From assembly GCA_963969395.1 (NCBI GenBank), contig OZ017795.1:6386001-6450000 (forward strand): DNA of 64,000 nucleotides. Direction: 5' to 3'. The position numbers and the translations under genes are program-made. Each line of letters opens with the position of its first letter. Within the stretch, counting starts at the first letter, position 1. Under the pieces are notes generated by a model. It was given only the letters and a program-made list of their open reading frames with translations, was not told where the DNA came from and ran no database searches. Origin of the DNA: Pseudoscleropodium purum. Taxonomy: Eukaryota > Streptophyta > Bryopsida > Hypnales > Brachytheciaceae. Shown here in pieces: positions 1 to 10,651 of this stretch.

Positions 1-286
1 TTGTACAAAAATATGAGCTAAAATGTGCAAAAATTCACGAAAGGATTGTGACGTTTAATATATGTGCCCAAATATTCACGTTGCATTTTGTATAAAGCAA
101 TTGTAAGAAGGTAGTTCAATAAAAATTCTACTATTAAATTGAATTAGTTGACGTCTAATCACTTAGTAAACCGCTAAATGTCCAAGTCCTTGCAAGTGTG
201 TTTTGGCTATCGAAAAAGAGCACGAATTTATAGTTATCCCCAATAAAGCAAATTGTTCTTTTTTCAAAATCTAACGGTATAGATGT

Positions 287-490
287 TTAACCCCTAAAGT
301 TCTTTTCACTAAAAACACTTCAAAACTGCCATTAGTAGTGCAAATACCAAGTCTTAGAAGAAAAATACTTTGGGGCATATGTAACCGTAGGATCTTGTAG
401 TAAATTAGTTGGAAAAGATGTGGAAAAAATTTTAGACAAATCCAGCATTTGGATTGTAAGATATTAGATATTGAATGTTTCATTTAAGGG
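287..490 (-). repeat. Partial copy of the TTAA/CCCTAAAG repeat family
   Basis: It begins TTAACCCCTAAAGTTC at 287 and, read on the minus strand, resembles the last 200 bp of the copies at 7611-8526 and 56668-57570 (shared landmarks GGCAGTTTT, then AGGGGTTAA). It stops at about 490, so it is truncated. It sits inside the hAT copy. Confidence 0.75.
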
Positions 491-897
491 GGCTATTCAA
501 TTATGTCTATTAATGAACAATTGGTAGGCTAACAAACCTAACTTAGCATGTATTTTAATATTTATTGCAATTATTTTAGGAATATTATAACATAATACTA
601 TTATAATATTCTTATAAATGATATAGTACTAAATCATTTCAAAATCAACAACATTTGAACACAATCTGTCAATCTTGTCTTCCATACTCCTTTAATGATA
701 TATATATATAAATATATATACATACATAAAATATATTAGATAAATCAACACGAACAAATCAATGATTATATATTTCATAGATCTATTCTTCATCAATCAA
801 ATAAGAGTGCATGTTCAAATATAGACAAAGATGGTTTCTCCATTTATTCCCAAAAATTAAATAAACAAATAGAGAAAGATATGAAGTGAATGTTACT
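491..897. other. AT-rich non-coding DNA
   Basis: Low-complexity AT-rich sequence with a short TATA run near 700-720. No coding region was recognised. The mirror is 17813-18219. Confidence 0.6.
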
Positions 898-905
898 TGG
901 AGAAT

Positions 906-1178
906 CAGGGTTGACGAATCTCAATGTCCGCCCCAAAATAGCGTCCGTTTTCCGGATGTCCGGACGCTAACGGACGCAGCGTCCCGACCGCCGTCAGAAA
1001 GCGAACGGGCAGGGCGGACGGACGGGGCGGGCACCCAGATCGTGCGGACCAAATCAGTCCGCGCGTCGATCGGACGGCCGTAAACGGGCGGACGGGCGGA
1101 CGCTGCGTCCACCGGGACCGCAAATGTCAGCAGACGTTGCGAACACAGCGTCCGCGTCCGGACGTCATGTCAACCTTG
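906..1178. mobile_element. Non-autonomous hAT element (MITE) with 8-bp target duplication
   Basis: The 273-bp element starts CAGGGTTGACGAA and ends TGTCAACCTTG. It is flanked by the perfect 8-mer TGGAGAAT at 898-905 and 1179-1186, the target length typical of hAT. Its first ~80 bp match the left end of the large element (11427 onward) and its last ~35 bp match the right end (up to 21598), so it is an internal-deletion relative. It is very rich in GTCCG/CGGAC motifs. Confidence 0.93.
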
Positions 1179-1186
1179 TGGAGAAT

Positions 1187-2880
1187 TGAAGGGAAAGAAA
1201 TTGTAGTACTCGATTGCATTTTATTAAATTGAAAAATTGCGTGTGGATGGCATGAATTAATCTTCATAGATGCTAAACTCATACGAGTTGCATTTCAACA
1301 TTTATGATTTATGCAATTGATTGAATTGAAAGCTCTTGTAATTACATTTTCAAATTTTTGATTCAATCATTCAAATTTGCAAGAGTGATTTATGATAGAT
1401 TTATAACTTTAAATGTGAAAGCATTGAATGCCTTTATGCATTTGTTCATCAATATTTTAATTTTAAATAAATAATATATATTTTTTATAACATATGCATA
1501 AACCATTGCATTAAAAAAACAAAAAACTAAGAGCCAAGCCAAATAGGCTGGTCAAATCAAGAGAACAAGAGAACAAGAGCCCTACGAGAAAGCAAAGGAA
1601 AAAAAAAATATCAAAAGGATTCAAAGGAAGGAGCAAGATGCATTATTGCAAGACCGTAGAATACATAATGATTTCAAAATCCAAACACAAATATATTTTC
1701 TATTTCAATGAGAGTCAAAAATGAACTCCCCTGCTCTCAAAGATTGTACAATGTACACGTTATACAAAATGAACATATAACAGAAAGAGTAGAAGACATC
1801 GTTTATCATGATTGAAAACTGAAATGATTTTTTTTCTTTCTATGTAGAATATTTTATGAAATGTAACAATGTATTTAATTATCATAGTAATTGGTAGAAA
1901 TCTTTGTGCAATACATAGAAACATTTCATTCATGTGGAGTTTTTTCATTTATTTAGGATTAAAATTGAAATATTATACTCTACAAAGTACAAACCGAAAA
2001 CAATATCATATACCTAAGTTCAAAAGTTTGCAATTGTTTCGTGAATTCATTTTGAAAACTCAAACGAAGAAATATTTTATAATCAATATCTTGTTCATTT
2101 GAATCATTTCAAAATTCGAATTCCGAATTCAATTCCTATTTATAATAGAAATTATGTTTGTCAATTTTTTAGATTTTTAAGCAATGAACCCTCTTTTTTA
2201 AAATTAATATTTAAAAACATCTGAAATAAGAATATTGGAATTACCCTTCAAAATAAATATAGCACATGTAATCATGTAAAAGTGTATAATGTATTCTACT
2301 CAACCAACTTGAGTAACGAATTTTTCTATGTTTTTAAGGAAAAATATAGCCATACATGATTTGAAAGTTAAAACATTGATTCTTTTTCTTTGTTTTCAAA
2401 TCTAATCAAAATTTCATTAAAAAATATGAAAGACTTGATGTTCATTTGAAGATCGTGATGCACTTCTAATTAGAAATCACAACCTTTCATTAAATATCAT
2501 GAGGTTGAAATCCATTAAACTGTTATTCTAATTATGTATTGGGGCCTTTTTTTAAAATTTCATTTGCTTACGATGAAAAAGGAATTGATTATTTCTGCAA
2601 AACATTTGATTTCCTAATGAACTTTAAAAAAATCCCCACCATCTTCAGATCTTCTCAAAACCTATTTAGAGGGATAATATGAGTAAATAATCCAAACATA
2701 TTCAACTTAACCACATTCCCCTCATTCGTAAAACAATTTAGGGGAGAAAAGAAAAGGTTTACGGTAATTAGGGTATAGGGTTTAGGGTTTACATTTAAAA
2801 ATAAAATAAAATGATAAATCAATTACATTGATCCTCATTTAGCAATGATTATTAGGCTGGTTTTTTTCGAAATGTTACCG
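1187..2880. other. AT-rich interior of the hAT copy
   Basis: No gene was recognised. A telobox-like run (AGGGTATAGGGTTTAGGG) lies at about 2772-2790, just outside the GC-rich block. The mirror is 15830-17523. Confidence 0.6.
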
Positions 2881-2924
2881 CTTTTTTTGAGTAATATCGG
2901 CCTCATAGGATGCTCCAATGGACA

Positions 2925-3130
2925 GCTGGGTAGACGCCGTCGGCGGTCAGTGTTTAAGTGGGGCGGTCGGCGTGTCCAAAGCGCGGACGACGTCGGACGG
3001 CGGACAGTGCGGATAGTCCCGTCCGACCGCCCCGTCCTCCGCATCCGACTGCCCGTCTGACCCGTCTGGCTTGTCCGTCCGACTGCCCTGCCCGACCCGT
3101 CCGCCCGTCTGCTTCAGCCCTGTCCGAGCC
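2925..3130 (+). promoter_or_regulatory. GC-rich GTCCG-repeat block 5' of the transposase
   Basis: A sharply bounded GC-rich island of GTCCG, CGGAC and CCGTCCG motifs on both strands in otherwise AT-rich DNA. It ends about 300 bp before the BED-finger start at 3441. The same motif fills the element termini, so these may be transposase binding sites or a CpG-rich promoter; this is inference. Open frames crossing it are compositional. Confidence 0.55.
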
Positions 3131-3440
3131 GTTGCTTGTTTTTGAATGTAAACCCTAAAAATGAACCTTAAATTTTCTGGAGGGGACTATAAATGTTAGA
3201 AGAGAAGCTTTTGTATTCACTCTCGAAAACCGAACGCTAAGATTTCTAAGGGCTATGAGTTTCAATTTATTGTGTCTCTTGCTTGGTAATGCATAGTTCG
3301 GTGGACGGGGGGGCTTTGATTTTCAAAGCTTTGTGTGACTAATTTCATTGATATTGTATACATTGTCACGTTGTGGGTTTCAAATTTAAAACATTTTATT
3401 GGTTTCTTTTGAAATTGAGGTAAAACATACACTTGTCAAT

Positions 3441-3635
3441 ATGGTGGCCAAAACGACGGGGGATTTTTCTCCTTGGTATAGTGTACCAGAGGATGTTATA
3501 GTAAAATGTAGGCTTTGCAAAGCGATCATGTCAAGGAGGCTCAGCCGTATGTTCAGCCACTTAGGCTATTCTGGACCTGGAGGTGTACATGATAAAGGGG
3601 TGAGCCTTTGTCTACGATTACCAATGGCAGTTTGA
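3441..3635 (+). pseudogene. BED-type zinc finger, N-terminal part of the hAT transposase, cut off by an in-frame TGA
   Basis: BED fingers bind the ends of hAT elements. The peptide from ATG 3441 shows the usual spacing: a CRLC pair (VIVKCRLCKAIMS), a downstream FSHLGY histidine, and a final Cys in HDKGVSLC. The frame is the same as that of the transposase at 3681, with only a TGA (3633-3635) and 15 sense codons between them. The natural protein was therefore probably one chain in which the TGA is a nonsense change, and the present ATG at 3681 would give a transposase without its DNA-binding finger. Readthrough or a missed intron is less likely but not excluded. Confidence 0.75.
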
Positions 3636-3680
3636 GATTTATTTCGGCATTGCGAAGGATTTTTTCCAAAACGTGTTGTA

Positions 3681-6590
3681 ATGGACAATGTGGATGGCAA
3701 CCCTGGCCCTTCAGATGTCCAAGAGTTTTCGGCCGGAAAGGCTGTGTCACATTCTAACCACGAAGACTCTTGTCCAGCGTCCAAAGAATTGGTATCAATG
3801 GTATGTGCCACAACTGAAGTGACTTTGAGTACAGAAGCTTCTGGTGAACGTGAAACCCCGAGGGCATCAAGTTCTAGGCCTCAGAGGCAAGGCAGCTTAG
3901 TGAATGGGTTTGAAGAAGGTCATAGACGCAAATTACATTTAGTGTGGGCAATTTTTTTTTATTTGGCGAACATACCATTTTCCATGGCTCGAAATCCAGC
4001 TTTTAAAGAAGCAGTGAAGAAAATGGTTGCATTCAGTAGGCTATACATTCCTCCCTCATACCACGACCTTCGGTACAAATTGTTGAATGAGGCGAAGACC
4101 AACATTCAGACACAGTTGAATGCACGGATCGAAGATAGCATTCGAAAATTTGGAGCAACATTGTCCATTGATGGATGGAGCTCAGTGACTAATCGACCTC
4201 TCATCAATGCCATGCTTGTATCATCTGCAGGTGAAGAATTTCATAGATCTGTGGATACAAGTGGTTGTGAAAAAAATGCGAAGTACTTGGCAGCTGTGTT
4301 GGAAAAGTTCATTGAACAAGTGGGGTCCAAGAACATCGTGTTAATAACTACGGATAATGCTCTCGTGAATCCGTCCGCATGGGATGTAATATCTGCAAAA
4401 TATCCTCATATTTTTTACCAAGGGTGCGTGGTACATGCATTGAATTTGTTGTTGAAGGATTGGGCTGCACAGAAATGGATTGCTTCCAAATTGGATAAAG
4501 GAGTTCTTGTAGCTAAATTTATCAGAAAGAGACATATGCCGTTAGCTCTATTGCGAAAGTATTCGCCAAATCTTGGTCTCTTGATGCCTGGGGATACAAG
4601 GTTCGCCTCTAAATTTATCATTATGGAGCGTTTGACAAAATTGAGAGGAGCATTGGAACAAACGGTGGTAGATCCGCAATGGGTTGAGTATGTACATACT
4701 CTCAAGAAGAAACGTAGAGCCAAAGTCCAACCGAAAGACTTAGCCTTAGCGGTGATGAAAATTATTCTTGATGACCATTTTTGGAATCGGTCCATCAATT
4801 ATGTGGAGATGGTTGAACCAATCATATGTGCACTCCACGATTTGGATTCAAAATCACCATGCATGGGGAAGGTGTTGCATATCATGAGGAAGTTAGAGAA
4901 GCACGTGAACGGATTACAAAGTCCACCATTTTGTTTGCTAGAAAAACTTGCAATTCCATTGGTACAGTCTTTTTATGCCCGAAGAAGAATGGTGGACAAC
5001 GATCTCCAATCAACCGCAGCTCTTTTGAATCCATACATTTTTCATGATAAAGAGCTAGCGGATGACGCAGATGCAATGTTAGGATGTAAGAAAGTTTTGG
5101 AGAGAATATGTAAACCGGATGAATATGCAGCAATGGTGAAGGAATTTGTGGCTTTTCAACACAAGGAACCTCCATTCCACAATATGTTGAATCCGGAAGA
5201 ACAAATGTTGTCCGCACATGCTTGGTGGGATTTTGAAGGTGCATGTGGCAAATTTATAGCTCCATTAGCGAAGAGGATATTGGCTCAACCGGTGTCATCA
5301 TCTTCATGTGAACGGAATTGGAGCAACTATTCTTTTGTTCACAACAAATCTCGAAATAAATTGAAGCTGGAGAGAGCAGCGGATTTGGTGTACGTGTATA
5401 CCAATTCCAAAGTATTAAACGCATCGAAGGAAAAAGATGAAAAAAAATGGTATAATGATAATGTGGATCCGATGGAATCAGAAGATTCAGATAGGCCGAC
5501 GTTAGAAAACAATGATGACGATGATGACGAGGATTTGGAAAGGGCCCTTTCAGCTGTAGATGGTAGAGATGACTTCAATCGTGCGACAACATGGGGAGAT
5601 GAAGACGTTATGGAAGGCTTTCCCGATTTGGTGAATGATATGCATGATTATCATCTAAACCGCAAGGATGTCGTTCCCGACAATGCAAATGATGCATATA
5701 CCTTTTGTGAAGACGAGGACAATGTAGGGGTACAGGAGAATCTACCTTCTTTAACTACATATTGCAATGGAATGGGATTCTTGAATAGCAAAAACATTCT
5801 ATCAGAAAAGGCAAACGCTATTGCCAAAGAGGTGAAAATCAATGAGAATGCTATTAGTGATGAGGGGAGAAATGAAGAAGTTCTAATTTCTGAATCTCCA
5901 TTTGTGGCATTAAATGTAGTGCAAGGAAATGACAGAAAAGAAGATGCGGTCATGGAGGTGGACGTTCCAAAAGATGTGGGCAACAATAGTGGTGATGAGG
6001 GGGAACCAAATATTGCAGTACAGAAAAATAGTGATTCAGTTGGGATGGTAGTCACAAATTTGGCAATTGTGAAGAGTGATATAGGAAAGGAGTCAATGAA
6101 GTCAATTTTTGAAGTACCAAGATCTAGTGCTCTTCCACCAATACCGTTGAAGTCTGTTAGCACACGATTGGTCGGATTGGATGATTCTCAGAGCTTTGGA
6201 TATGAAAAACGCCTAGTGAACATTTCCAAAAAAATTTTTACAGGCGGTAATCTACGGAAAGTAGCGTCATCACCTACAAGCCTAAGTGATACGGATAGTG
6301 ATTGGATACCATTGGCATCTTTGCGTGATTGCATTTTAGGAAAAGGAATGGCGCAAAAACCCATCAAATCAACAAACGACACTCTATTACTTCAAAAGAA
6401 AGCCAAAGTGGAGATAATTGTTCATGGACATGTCGACCCTACATCGAGATTGATGGTTCAAGAATCGAGTAAGGTGAAAGCAAAAAGAGAAATGCAACCT
6501 TTTGCTATCTCTCCAGTGAAGAATAGGACCCCTCTTGATGAAAATGTTGCTACTTTGTCAAATAGAAAGAAAAGAAAGGTTCCTATTTAA
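3681..6590 (+). CDS. hAT-superfamily transposase (DUF659 and hAT dimerisation domain)
   Basis: 969 codons without an intron. A DUF659-type RNase H-like region spans about residues 95-255, with candidate catalytic aspartates D164 (LSIDGWSS) and D225 (ITTDNALV) and the GCVVHALN motif at 248-255. The C-terminal hAT dimerisation region is at about 510-580, with AHAWWDFEG, the candidate catalytic glutamate E544 in SSSSCERNWS, and NKSRNKLKLERAADL. Residues 580-969 are an acidic, Ser-rich tail of unknown role that ends in a basic NRKKRKVPI run, a likely nuclear signal. All three candidate catalytic residues are present, but the BED finger upstream is separated by a TGA, and the frame continues 75 codons beyond this TAA. 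The domain core is probably sound, while the full protein is probably not made. Confidence 0.92.
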   Translation: MDNVDGNPGPSDVQEFSAGKAVSHSNHEDSCPASKELVSMVCATTEVTLSTEASGERETPRASSSRPQRQGSLVNGFEEGHRRKLHLVWAIFFYLANIPFSMARNPAFKEAVKKMVAFSRLYIPPSYHDLRYKLLNEAKTNIQTQLNARIEDSIRKFGATLSIDGWSSVTNRPLINAMLVSSAGEEFHRSVDTSGCEKNAKYLAAVLEKFIEQVGSKNIVLITTDNALVNPSAWDVISAKYPHIFYQGCVVHALNLLLKDWAAQKWIASKLDKGVLVAKFIRKRHMPLALLRKYSPNLGLLMPGDTRFASKFIIMERLTKLRGALEQTVVDPQWVEYVHTLKKKRRAKVQPKDLALAVMKIILDDHFWNRSINYVEMVEPIICALHDLDSKSPCMGKVLHIMRKLEKHVNGLQSPPFCLLEKLAIPLVQSFYARRRMVDNDLQSTAALLNPYIFHDKELADDADAMLGCKKVLERICKPDEYAAMVKEFVAFQHKEPPFHNMLNPEEQMLSAHAWWDFEGACGKFIAPLAKRILAQPVSSSSCERNWSNYSFVHNKSRNKLKLERAADLVYVYTNSKVLNASKEKDEKKWYNDNVDPMESEDSDRPTLENNDDDDDEDLERALSAVDGRDDFNRATTWGDEDVMEGFPDLVNDMHDYHLNRKDVVPDNANDAYTFCEDEDNVGVQENLPSLTTYCNGMGFLNSKNILSEKANAIAKEVKINENAISDEGRNEEVLISESPFVALNVVQGNDRKEDAVMEVDVPKDVGNNSGDEGEPNIAVQKNSDSVGMVVTNLAIVKSDIGKESMKSIFEVPRSSALPPIPLKSVSTRLVGLDDSQSFGYEKRLVNISKKIFTGGNLRKVASSPTSLSDTDSDWIPLASLRDCILGKGMAQKPIKSTNDTLLLQKKAKVEIIVHGHVDPTSRLMVQESSKVKAKREMQPFAISPVKNRTPLDENVATLSNRKKRKVPI

Positions 6591-6815
6591 AAAGCCTTTA
6601 ATCGTTTTGTCAAAGTAAAAAAAGAAAAATTAAATTCGAAAGAAGGAAGTAAACCTACTTCGAGAGAAGACTTGAAGGAGACAACGATACTTGATTCCAA
6701 CAATGAAGATGACTCCGACAATGAAGATGACTCCGATAATGAAGATTTTGAACGGAGAGTTGCAGGAGAGAGTAGTGGGGCTGAGGTTAAAGGAGATGTG
6801 GATTGGCGTCCATAG
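6591..6815 (+). pseudogene. In-frame acidic C-terminal extension of the transposase, behind a TAA
   Basis: After the TAA at 6588-6590 the same frame stays open for 74 more codons to a TAG at 6813-6815. It encodes a basic stretch, then a repeated acidic DDSDNEDDSDNED segment, and ends in DVDWRP. An open acidic repeat in phase suggests that the TAA is a later nonsense change and that the ancestral chain ended here. Chance openness cannot be excluded without a homologue. Confidence 0.6.
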
Positions 6816-7149
6816 GAATTGTGGAGATGTGAATTTAGATGTTTGATTGTTTAGTTGCTCATGATATATGGAGCTCATGTTGACAAATGACAATGGTTTC
6901 TTCAATCATTTTATTATAAAATTGTTTGTTTATTGATGATATACATCTCGCTGGATTTTAAAGTGATTTTGTTTCTAAATCAAAATGAAATTCAACAAAA
7001 AAAATTAAAAATATATTTCATATTTTAGCTTTTACATAAATAGTAATATACAACTCTATTGAATCGCAATTGCAATATAAGAAAAATCAAAATCAAAATG
7101 ACTTCACTCTCAATTTCTCATTGGTGAAAACAATCAAAACAAAAAACCC
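6816..7149. other. AT-rich 3' region of the transposase gene
   Basis: No coding region was recognised. It lies between the transposase stop and the GC-rich terminus. The mirror is 11561-11894. Confidence 0.5.
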
Positions 7150-7283
7150 AAAACGGGTTTTCTAAGCCGCTCGGCCCCGCACGTCCGCCTTCCGACGACA
7201 GGAGGGACGCTTCGTCCGCTAGCGTCCGGACGTCCGGAAAACGGACGCTATTTTAGGGCGGACGTAGAAATTCGTCAACCCTG
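7150..7283 (-). repeat. Left-type terminus and subterminal repeats of the hAT element
   Basis: GC-rich and ending TTCGTCAACCCTG. The terminus contains GCGTCCG facing CGGACGC across CCGGACGTCCGG, so it can form a short hairpin. The first ~80 bp match the start of the MITE at 906. The flank outside is TTTACATT. Confidence 0.9.
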
Positions 7284-7610
7284 TTTACATTGAGTTGTAC
7301 TTACACATTAAACCCTAGCAATCTTTGTAAGAATGCAAAGATTAGTATACTTTATCTGTAATGTATGGTTCCCATTTACCATAGACTATAAATCAGAAAA
7401 AGTTTTATCATGTACACAATTTAGGAAAGGCTTGGATTTTATAAGCATGGAACTCTCTTCTACTATCATTGGTATTGATTATGGCACTATATTCAACTCT
7501 CCAATCATTTCTACCTTTCCAAAATGGCCACAAATTTTTTTGAAGTACAACTCCCCAATTCTTCAAGTCCATTCGTCTAGAGGGCAATTCACACAAGTTC
7601 AATATTTTAA

Positions 7611-8526
7611 CCCCTAAAAGGACCGGACTACAATTTTTGGCTGTATAGAAATTTGGGGCAAGCCATTGTAACCATAAATTTGCATATTTTAGGCTCAAAT
7701 TTTAATAGAAGGTGGGGGAAAGGAATATTTTTCATATGTAACAAATTTCATGACATTTGGAAATAGGAATCAAAAGATATAGCCTTATATGTTACTTTTT
7801 TTTTTAACTTGGCAGTTTGGGCAGATTAGGAAAAATCACTTTTTTCCTAAGCCAAAATTTGAAATTGTTTTTCTAGACTTACATATACAAGGAAAGCTTT
7901 AAATCATTCCATTTTGATCAATGAGTCAAAAGTTATGAGGATTTTTTGTTTGTAGGTAGTTATGGACTCCCACTCTTAAATAAACTTTGAAATCCTTTAT
8001 CTTACCCAATTTTCAATATTTTTGAAAAAAAAAAATCCCAGGATGTAAATTTTTTATTACAACATTTCAACCATTGGAATTGACATTTTTCAATTCCATA
8101 TTTTTATTCTTAATAATTTAGTATTTTGAATCATTTTTTACTACATACTTACTATTTTTTCCTATATGTTGTACTATTTTAAATGATCTAAAAATTTTCA
8201 AGCATGTAGAAAATTTGTCTAGGAAAAATAATCCAAAGAAGAATTACCATTTTGATCATTTTATCATAAAAAAGTGAGCTTGTGAAGTGCAGCTGCCTAG
8301 TTTTTCACAAGGTTGAAAAATGGTTTTGGTGAATTCAAATGCTATCTGACAATCCAAGTTGTGGAATTTTCTGAAATTTTACCATGTGTTTTCAAGTCAT
8401 CATACTATAGGATCCTATGGTTACATGTGCCAAAGATTATTATTTTTTCCAGAAATTTAGTAGTTGTACTAGAAATGGCAGTTTTGGAGCGTTTTTGGTG
8501 AATACATAGTCAAGGAATTTTAGGGG
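7611..8526 (+). mobile_element. TTAA-flanked non-autonomous element (CCCTAAAA ends)
   Basis: Starts CCCCTAAAAGGACC just after TTAA (7607-7610) and ends TTTTAGGGG just before TTAA (8527-8530), 916 bp. Its internal landmarks (ACCATTGGAATT, TTTCAATTCCAT, ATGGCAGTTTT) are shared in order with the copies at 50949-51870 and 56668-57570. No coding capacity was recognised. TTAA targets and CCCT ends recall piggyBac, but that assignment is inference. Confidence 0.75.
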
Positions 8527-8549
8527 TTAAACAAGAAATAATATCATTG

Positions 8550-9925
8550 TTTTGAAAACGGACCTTTAAAATTTTACAAACTTCTTTTGTGGAAGAATTT
8601 TGAGACACCAAAGCTTCCATGAAATTAGCTTCAATCCTATTCCTTATCATTTCTACATTGTAGAATTTAGAACTGTAAATCTTAGAAGGCAACTTCTTGA
8701 AGATAACTCCTAGAGGGGCCAAATGAAGGAATAATATGGTAACCACTATCTTCATTGAAAGTGAATTCATTTAAGTCCATATTTTCAATAAATAAAAGTC
8801 ATGTAAATTGATGTAATCTCAGACTTACAAGTACACCAAGACTACTCGCATCAATAAACTTACTTTGAAATGTTTGACTCAAACTAGACAAACTATGCAA
8901 AATATTTGCTAAAAAATACAAACAATAAATATACTTAAAAGTATGAAGCTTGGTGTAGAGCAAACCTATATTAGCATCATCATCAATATGGGGAACATTA
9001 TGGAAATAAACTATGAAACTTTCTAAAGAATCACACAAAGTATTTATAGTCTTTCCACCTTACCATCAAATTTTTCTGTTACTTCTTCAAAAATTTTTAA
9101 ATGTCAAATTCTTTTTTGATGAGTACAAGTTTGCACTTTGCTATTGGCAATTTTAAAAGTGAAGAGCAATGCCATTCAGTTGTTGCCAAAATAATCTTAT
9201 GGGTGATACAATGTATAGGCAATAGGAATAGAACATCAGTGCTATACCATCTAAACCAAATCCAACAAACTTTTCTAAATCCAAACCCTACTATTTCAAG
9301 CTAGGTAGTAGTATCTTATGTATTATACTCACATCTTTCTTATTATTAGAAATATGCAACAAGATAAGAAAAAAATGCATATATACCATCTTCAAGAAAA
9401 GTAGCAAATATAACTAAGTAACCTATAACAAAAATATTTGTAGACTCATCCATCATTATTCTAAAGTATTGAAAATTTCCAATTCTATTGAGTATTTTTC
9501 TATGATTCAAACTTTGAAATACAAGTTAGCATATCAGTACATGCCTTATCACTATAATGCAAAGTTCAAGCAATATTAGTTTTTAAATATACCAATAAAT
9601 CACACAAAGGTGGAAACTTACCTCATGGAATGGTTTCCATTTAAATGTAGTATATTGCCTTAAAGACTATAAGGAGTGCTTCATCAATTGTTTTCGATTG
9701 TTGAATAATGTACTTCTCCATTCTCTTGCTTCTAGATTAGACTGCCAATGCCAATTTATAATGTTAACACCTTAGGAAATGATCATGGAAAGTTAAACAC
9801 TTGATGTAGATAGAATCATTTGTTGTAAAAACTCCACAATCATTAGCTTCTTTACAAACTATACAGAAAGCCCTACCAATTTTAGAGTTAAATTGCAACC
9901 AAGAAAAATCTTGAATCCATTTGTC
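8550..9925 (-). pseudogene. Decayed hAT transposase with TTF-type zinc finger (DUF4371/ZMYM-like)
   Basis: On the minus strand, from 9925 leftwards, fragments appear in family order and in shifting frames: a TTF-type finger (FSWLQFNSKIGRAFCIVCKE), a MMDESTNIF motif of the DUF4371 type with a following FATFLEDG, a GFGLDGIALM segment, and a LANILHSLSSLSQTFQSKF segment typical of the later helical region. Stops and shifts break it throughout. It is unrelated to the DUF659 transposase of the flanking arms. Confidence 0.65.
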
Positions 9926-10651
9926 CTTCTAAAACAATTAGCAGCCCTACCTTAGTGATTCCCTCATTTGAATTAGAACTAGAAGTGGAAACAACCCATT
10001 ACATGAAATCTAGGGGCAATAAAGAGTTGTTTTAATCCTATTCCTTTGTTAGAAACTACAGTATGCAATTAGAATAAAATAATAAAAAAATCTAAAATTT
10101 TCTTAAAATATTAAAAAAATAAAATATTGTTTTTGCCAACATAGCACTTTCTTGACAATGTAAGATTGTGCATCTAGCAACATTCCTAGAGTTTTTAGAG
10201 CTTTTAAAGGAACTTGCAATCTTTTAGAGCCCCTAATCTCTACTAATGCACTACTTGGGTTACGTTACTTCTAGCTCTAGTAGAGTTTGACTATCCCTAA
10301 TCAAACTCTCTCTAATTGTTCTTTGCCTCTTCTTTGAATCCATCTTGATGGCAATGCAAAATCCTAAAAATGAATACCACAACAGAATTGAACATTATGA
10401 AGTCAAAATGATCAAAACTGCAATCCACTCCCTCAAAATTCAAAAGCAAGTCTAAAATTCTAACTACCAAATATCTTTCTAGGATAAAGGAAATATATAT
10501 CAAGTTCTTTACAAAATTGGTATTTATTATAAGTTTCAAAACCTTCAAGTTCACTTTTTACCTTACAAATGTAGTCCATAGTCGACACTCTAATATTCTA
10601 CAAAATCTATAAGCCACTCATTCAAGTGGTCATGAATCAAAAGCTAGGATA
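9926..10651. other. AT-rich spacer DNA
   Basis: No gene or clear element was recognised between the decayed transposase and the CACTA-type MITE. Confidence 0.5.

Larger units (their letters stand above)
1..7283. mobile_element. Second, inverted copy of the hAT-type transposon, cut by the window edge
   Basis: The left-type end, read on the minus strand, is at 7283 (TTCGTCAACCCTG), followed outside by TTTACATT. The transposase reads on the plus strand. The copy carries the same nested MITE as the right copy. If it is as long as the right copy, its other end lies about 2.9 kb left of the window, and that missing part would hold the kinase-like gene. Confidence 0.7.
1..7288. repeat. Left arm of a giant inverted repeat
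   Basis: This arm is the reverse complement of 11422-18709, with base x pairing with base 18710-x. No indel breaks the register, and every open frame in one arm has an identical mirror in the other. I found two differences, both C/T: 7171 (partner 11539) and 7217 (partner 11493). Pairing stops at 7289/11421. Base 1 still pairs with 18709, so the outer limit lies outside the window. Confidence 0.97.

Noticed and set aside
886..1123. Open frames across the MITE
   Set aside because: The element is non-coding, and the frames reflect CGGAC repeats.
2760..2800. Possible interstitial telomere repeat
   Set aside because: Only two or three degenerate TTTAGGG units, so better called a telobox-like motif.
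2845..3158. Overlapping Arg/Pro-rich open frames in the GC-rich block (and mirrors at 15552-15865)
   Set aside because: Same compositional artefact on both strands; no domain.
5651..6163. 170-codon minus-strand frame in the transposase gene
   Set aside because: Antisense shadow of the acidic, Ser-rich tail; no independent signal.
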